Below are positions 42,488-45,432 of a stretch of DNA of 45,432 nt, one piece after another; within the stretch, counting starts at the first letter, position 1; each line of letters begins with the position of its first letter. The notes below the pieces were generated by a model. It saw nothing but the letters and a program-made list of their open reading frames with translations, was not told the DNA's origin and made no database searches. The stretch is taken from contig JADFKK010000018.1 in NCBI GenBank assembly GCA_022564995.1, positions 1-45,432 of the forward strand, given 5' to 3'. The stretch comes from Planctomycetota bacterium. GTDB lineage: Bacteria; Planctomycetota; Planctomycetia; Pirellulales; JADFKK01. The position numbers were made by a program, and so were the translations under genes.

Positions 42488-43084
42488 CTACCGGTCGCGT
42501 CTTTGGTGATACAGAAACCCGTCCTCCGCGCCGACCAATAGTTCCGGCACGCCGTCGCGATCCCAATCGATCGCCACCGGCACGATCATCTGCAGGTCCA
42601 TGGCGATTGGCCGGCCGTTGAATGCCAGCCTTTGCCCGGCCTTGTACTTCGGCTTGCGTCGGCTGCCGATGTTTTCAAAGTAGGTGAACTTGTCGAGAAA
42701 CTCGCCACACAGCAGATCCAAATCGCCGTCGCCGTCGAAGTCGGCGTATTTCCATTGATCGGCGCGAATTTTGCCGCGGTGTCCCAGCTTGGGCGAAAGC
42801 GGAAACTTCTTTGAGAGTCCCAGTCCTCGCCTGGCAAAGTCAACGTACTCCCGCGCCGGCCCCATCACCCGCGCCTTGCCGCCCACATAACAGACCTGCA
42901 CGTTGTCCGCCCCGGCACTGATCCGCACCCCCGGCTTAAACACCGGCATTTTCACATTGCCCTCGGTGTTCTCAAAAAAATACGTCCCGTTGTGCGGCTT
43001 GTCCGGGCAAACCACGACCAGATCGTTGTCCCCGTCTCCGTCAAAATCCATCGGCAGCGGCCAGGCCCACAGCCCGACGCCCAA
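42488..43084 (-). CDS. FG-GAP/VCBS repeat protein, 5' end unclear
   Basis: The frame from a TTG at 43084 gives 198 residues; the same frame continues upstream (PDAQILEGAGNLAYNHPGLVVDLGVG) into the end of the TolB-like gene without a usable start. FG-GAP motifs are plain: PMDFDGDGDNDLVVV, ADFDGDGDLDLLCG, IDWDRDGVPELLVG. From memory, relatives carry a signal peptide before the AGNLAYNHPGL segment and extend further at the C-terminus, so this copy looks truncated at both ends. Its product, if made, would be a beta-propeller fragment. Confidence 0.6.
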   Translation of the reverse strand: MGVGLWAWPLPMDFDGDGDNDLVVVCPDKPHNGTYFFENTEGNVKMPVFKPGVRISAGADNVQVCYVGGKARVMGPAREYVDFARRGLGLSKKFPLSPKLGHRGKIRADQWKYADFDGDGDLDLLCGEFLDKFTYFENIGSRRKPKYKAGQRLAFNGRPIAMDLQMIVPVAIDWDRDGVPELLVGAEDGFLYHQRRDR

Positions 43085-43150
43085 ATCGACGACGAGTCCG
43101 GGGTGGTTGTAAGCGAGGTTGCCGGCTCCTTCGAGAATTTGCGTCGGGAA

Positions 43151-44017
43151 TTACTCCTCGACGCCGGCAGCGTCTACGAGATACAAATCGTATCGCCCGG
43201 CGCGTTCAGATACAATCAACAGCCGCTTGCCGTCGGGATGCCAGGCGGGGTAGTCGTCGCGCTCGGGGTGATGGGTGATGCGGCGGACGCCCGTGCCGTC
43301 GAGATTCATCACGTAAATCTCACGATTGCCGTCGCGCCCGCTGGCAAAGGCAATGCGGCGGCCGTCGGGCGAAACGACGGGGCGGATGTCCATCAGCGGG
43401 CTGTCGGTCAGCCGCCGCGGGTTCTTGCCGTCGGCGTCCATGGCGTAGATTTCGTAGTTCTTGTCGCGGGTCGCCCCGAAGACGATCGTCTTGCCGTCGG
43501 GCGTGTAACACGGCCAATTATTCACGCCGGGCGAATCGGTCAGCGCTTTCTTATCGCCGGCCTGCGGATTGACCGAAAATATCTGCTGTGTGCCGTTTTC
43601 CGGATAGCAATACAACACCCGCGAGTTATCCGGCGCGATGGCCGGGCTGCGCAAGCCGGAAAACCCGCCGCCCGGCTTGATCTCGGCGTCCTTGTTCAGC
43701 TTGGTGTCGCGGATCACCAGCGCCAGGCTCAAATTGCCCCGGCTTTGCACGAAGGCGTAGAACCGGCCATCACGCGAAAATGCCGGCTCGAACTCGCTCT
43801 TGGTCGCCTTCTCGTGCAGCGGCGAGGGCTTTTGTTTGATCGTATCGGCTTCGTCAAACTTGAGCTGCATAATCTGCAATTGAATCGGGCTCGCGCCCGA
43901 CACGTAGACGATTTGCTTGCCGGCGTTAGTGAAGGTCGGGTCGCGTTTGAGGTGGCCGTCGTTGGTGAGCCGCAACGGCCCGGCAGCGACGGGGGAATTG
44001 TAAATTGAAAATGGCAA
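43151..44017 (-). CDS. TolB-like beta-propeller protein, N-terminus altered
   Basis: 288 residues from a TTG at 44017. WD40-like PD40 repeats are seen throughout: EPAFSRDGRFYAFVQSRGN, SPAIAPDNSRVLYCYPENG, PCYTPDGKTIVFGATRDKNYEIYAM, RPVVSPDGRRIAFASGRDGNREIYVMN, PAWHPDGKRLLIVSERAG. Relatives normally have a signal peptide before GPLRLTNDGHLKRDPTF; here the start codons come from an AT-rich low-complexity stretch (43995-44030) instead, so the export signal seems to have been replaced or lost. Periplasmic sensing or binding is the usual inference for this fold. Confidence 0.65.
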   Translation of the reverse strand: MPFSIYNSPVAAGPLRLTNDGHLKRDPTFTNAGKQIVYVSGASPIQLQIMQLKFDEADTIKQKPSPLHEKATKSEFEPAFSRDGRFYAFVQSRGNLSLALVIRDTKLNKDAEIKPGGGFSGLRSPAIAPDNSRVLYCYPENGTQQIFSVNPQAGDKKALTDSPGVNNWPCYTPDGKTIVFGATRDKNYEIYAMDADGKNPRRLTDSPLMDIRPVVSPDGRRIAFASGRDGNREIYVMNLDGTGVRRITHHPERDDYPAWHPDGKRLLIVSERAGRYDLYLVDAAGVEE

Positions 44018-44031
44018 AATGAGAATGGCCT

Positions 44032-44150
44032 TTAATCGGGAATGGCAACGTCCGCTTGCATCAGCTTGACCAGCGAACGGGCCAAGCCCTCGATGACATG
44101 CTCGTCAAACCAGAACGTAATGTCGCCGCGACGGACCAGCGAATCGTTAT
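44032..44150 (-). pseudogene. IS5-type transposase N-terminal remnant
   Basis: Minus-strand frame: YNDSLVRRGDITFWFDEHVIEG, then directly LARSLVKLMQADVAIPD and a stop. From family memory, the first part resembles the N-terminus of IS5-family transposases (Y-N-x-x-L-x-x-R-G-x-x-x-x-W) and the second a segment normally some 50 residues further on (…LMxxDxPVPD). The intervening sequence and the whole DDE domain are missing. No terminal inverted repeats were recognised. Confidence 0.55.
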
Positions 44151-44151
44151 A

Positions 44152-44199
44152 TTCTCTCCTTCCCTCTCTCCTTCTCTCCCTCATTCTCTCCCTCTCTCT
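44152..44199. repeat. Polypyrimidine tract
   Basis: About 48 bases of C and T on the plus strand with a single A (44183), built from CTCTCCTT and CTCTCCCT-like units. It lies between the IS remnant and flgM, where both would end. Confidence 0.8.
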
Positions 44200-44200
44200 A

Positions 44201-44473
44201 CTACCCAATTTCATCGAGCAACCGATCGAGTGCGACGTTCATCTTCGCGTCGGTGTCGTAGGTTCCCTCGGCGATGGCCGCCTTGGCGGCGGCGACTTTG
44301 TCGGTGCGGATGTCGGGAATCTCATGGATCTGCGCCGCCCGTTGAGCCGCTTCGGAGATATCGACCCGATCGGTCTGGGCGCTGGGCTTGGGCGCCGGGT
44401 TGGCCGCCGGCTTGTGATGGGGCGCGGGAATCGGCTGGGGACTGGAAACTTGCGACGGTCCGTAAATTTGCAC
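44201..44473 (-). CDS. flgM: FlgM-like anti-sigma-28 factor
   Basis: 90 residues from a GTG at 44473 preceded by GGAGG at ideal spacing. The C-terminal half carries the FlgM pattern: DRVDISEAAQRAAQIHEIPDIRTDKVAAAKAAIAEGTYDTDAKMNVALDRLLDEIG, where the helices that grip the flagellar sigma factor lie. The N-terminus is a disordered Pro-rich linker, usual for FlgM. It would hold sigma-28 until the hook is complete and FlgM is exported. The sigma factor is not in the window. Confidence 0.87.
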   Translation of the reverse strand: MQIYGPSQVSSPQPIPAPHHKPAANPAPKPSAQTDRVDISEAAQRAAQIHEIPDIRTDKVAAAKAAIAEGTYDTDAKMNVALDRLLDEIG

Positions 44474-45417
44474 GGTGAGTGCCTCCGGTGGAAAATGCGA
44501 ATGGTTCACAAAGGCCGGCACTGCATTCCGTGTCAAAGAATTCGACGGTCAATCCGTGTCGAAGAAGTTCGACTTCGCGAGCGATAGCACTCGTTAGATC
44601 GTCATGCGTGCCGTGGACGTTTAGGTAATTCTCCTGCGGGATTCTGTTCGTTCGCACTCTTTCGGCGGCAACGTGTAACGGCTGCGCCGGCGTTGCTGTG
44701 TCTTTGATCTTTACGCAGCGGCCCCCTCGTTGGTTCGCGCCGTCCGGCTGGTGAATCTACACCGGCGGCGTTGTATTGTGACGAGCCGGCGCCCCAGGGT
44801 AACGCGCCACTTGGAATCGATTGTGTCGTGCGCCTTTGGCTGCTGGTGTAACATTGCGGTCGCGCCAGCCGCCGCCTTCCGCGTTGTCCGCACGAGCCGT
44901 TTCTACTGTTTGCCGGGCAGCACACTCAACACCCGCTCTTCCTTCGGCAAACCTCCTGCCCCACGGAACCGGCAACCACGGGCGGTAAGATTGTTCAAAA
45001 AATGTGTTCCTGCCAGCCCACACGATCGCTTTTAACCGCTGCTCTTGCCGCGGCCGTCGATTTTTCATTGACTCAACCGATCGATTTCGGCCGACGGATT
45101 ATAGGAAGCTTGGCCAGACACGGCAAGAGAGATGAAATCCAGATTATCCCCCGGGCCGGCCGGCAATGTTCGACGATGATGTCTCTCGGCGGTCCACTAC
45201 CCCGGATTCTTCATGAACGCCGCCAAATTGTCTCTGACTCGTTTCGAGTTTTCGCGTTGCGTCGATGGCGCGAAAAACAGACTGTCAATCAGCCGCGGGG
45301 CGCTAGCCCAATGCCATCTACTTTGGCCTATTTTTACGGAGCGACATGCTTTGGTATGATATTTGCGCCATCCAGGTAGTTTTCAATTGAAACTGCCAAA
45401 CTGACAGGGATGGAAAA
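44474..45417. other. About 0.9 kb with no gene recognised
   Basis: Frames here on both strands lack family sequence. Just upstream of flgM, CCGTGTC(A/G)AAGAA(T/G)TTCGAC occurs twice (44528-44546 and 44554-44573); on the minus strand one copy includes TTGACA. An extended -10 promoter candidate lies at 45352-45360. Confidence 0.5.
45352..45360 (+). promoter_or_regulatory. Extended -10 promoter candidate for the last gene
   Basis: TGG-TATGAT at 45352-45360 fits an extended -10 (TGnTATAAT, one mismatch). A -35 is not clear. It lies 58 bases before the ATG at 45418. Confidence 0.4.
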
Positions 45418-45432
45418 ATGGTTAAGCCACGG
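45418..45432 (+). CDS. Start of a gene cut by the window end
   Basis: ATG at 45418 with an AGGGATGG stretch upstream opens M-V-K-P-R and runs off the edge. Only five codons are visible, so no identity can be given. Confidence 0.4.

Noticed and set aside
44602..45068. Minus-strand ORFs upstream of flgM
   Set aside because: Arg/Pro/Gln-rich with no motifs, overlapping each other in different frames; typical of non-coding GC-rich DNA.

Overview
The window looks like chromosomal DNA of a planctomycete, probably of the Pirellulales type. The evidence is high GC content, many PEP-CTERM secreted proteins, CRTAC1-type FG-GAP/ASPIC-UnbV proteins, a formylglycine sulfatase, a CehA/McbA-type metallohydrolase, an N-terminal zinc-ribbon membrane protein, and abundant palindromic intergenic repeats. 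There is no rRNA, tRNA, CRISPR array or intact transposon. This placement is inferred from gene content alone; no search was run.

Layout. 0.6-5.2 kb: a PEP-CTERM gene, an SGNH/TPR membrane-anchored protein, a frameshifted PEP-CTERM remnant and a small secreted Tyr/Arg-rich protein. 5.6-12.4 kb: a housekeeping block on the plus strand: FolK fused to a P-loop nucleoside-kinase-like domain, PanC, Lgt with a PDZ-like insertion, an ECF sigma factor with its membrane anti-sigma partner, and a CDGSH protein. It is followed by a convergent HTH-receiver protein. 13.4-21.6 kb: PEP-CTERM genes around two CRTAC1-type genes on the minus strand. 21.7-30.4 kb: mutS, a low-GC secreted orphan, fliG, cheX, a PTPS/QueD homologue, a CitG homologue and an OleB/haloalkane-dehalogenase-like hydrolase. 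30.8-35.7 kb: a sulfatase facing a metallohydrolase, then a DnaJ-type co-chaperone, rnpA and yidD. 35.7-45.4 kb: a zinc-ribbon membrane protein and its partial duplicate flanking a LamG-like PEP-CTERM gene, a DUF11 surface protein, more PEP-CTERM genes and remnants, FG-GAP and TolB-like proteins, an IS5-like remnant, flgM, and the first codons of a gene running off the end.

The main discovery candidate is the minus-strand gene at 15771-19580. Two long open frames are in the same frame and separated by one TGA (17598-17600). Together they make one continuous 1269-residue protein: membrane anchor, FG-GAP propeller, ASPIC/UnbV, thioredoxin-like domain with WCRPC, TPR. Eleven nucleotides after the TGA is a 7-bp perfect hairpin with a GUU apical loop. 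That is the form and spacing of a bacterial SECIS element, so the TGA probably encodes selenocysteine.

The second theme is palindromic and tandem repeats: REP/BIME-like elements, including one that inserts 26 or so residues in frame into the alpha/beta hydrolase; two nested three-layer palindromes with the same architecture; a 5 x 29-bp minisatellite; heptanucleotide arrays like cyanobacterial STRRs; and a promoter-operator element present upstream of two PEP-CTERM genes. Nine PEP-CTERM loci, three of them decayed, lie in 45 kb with no exosortase gene in view.
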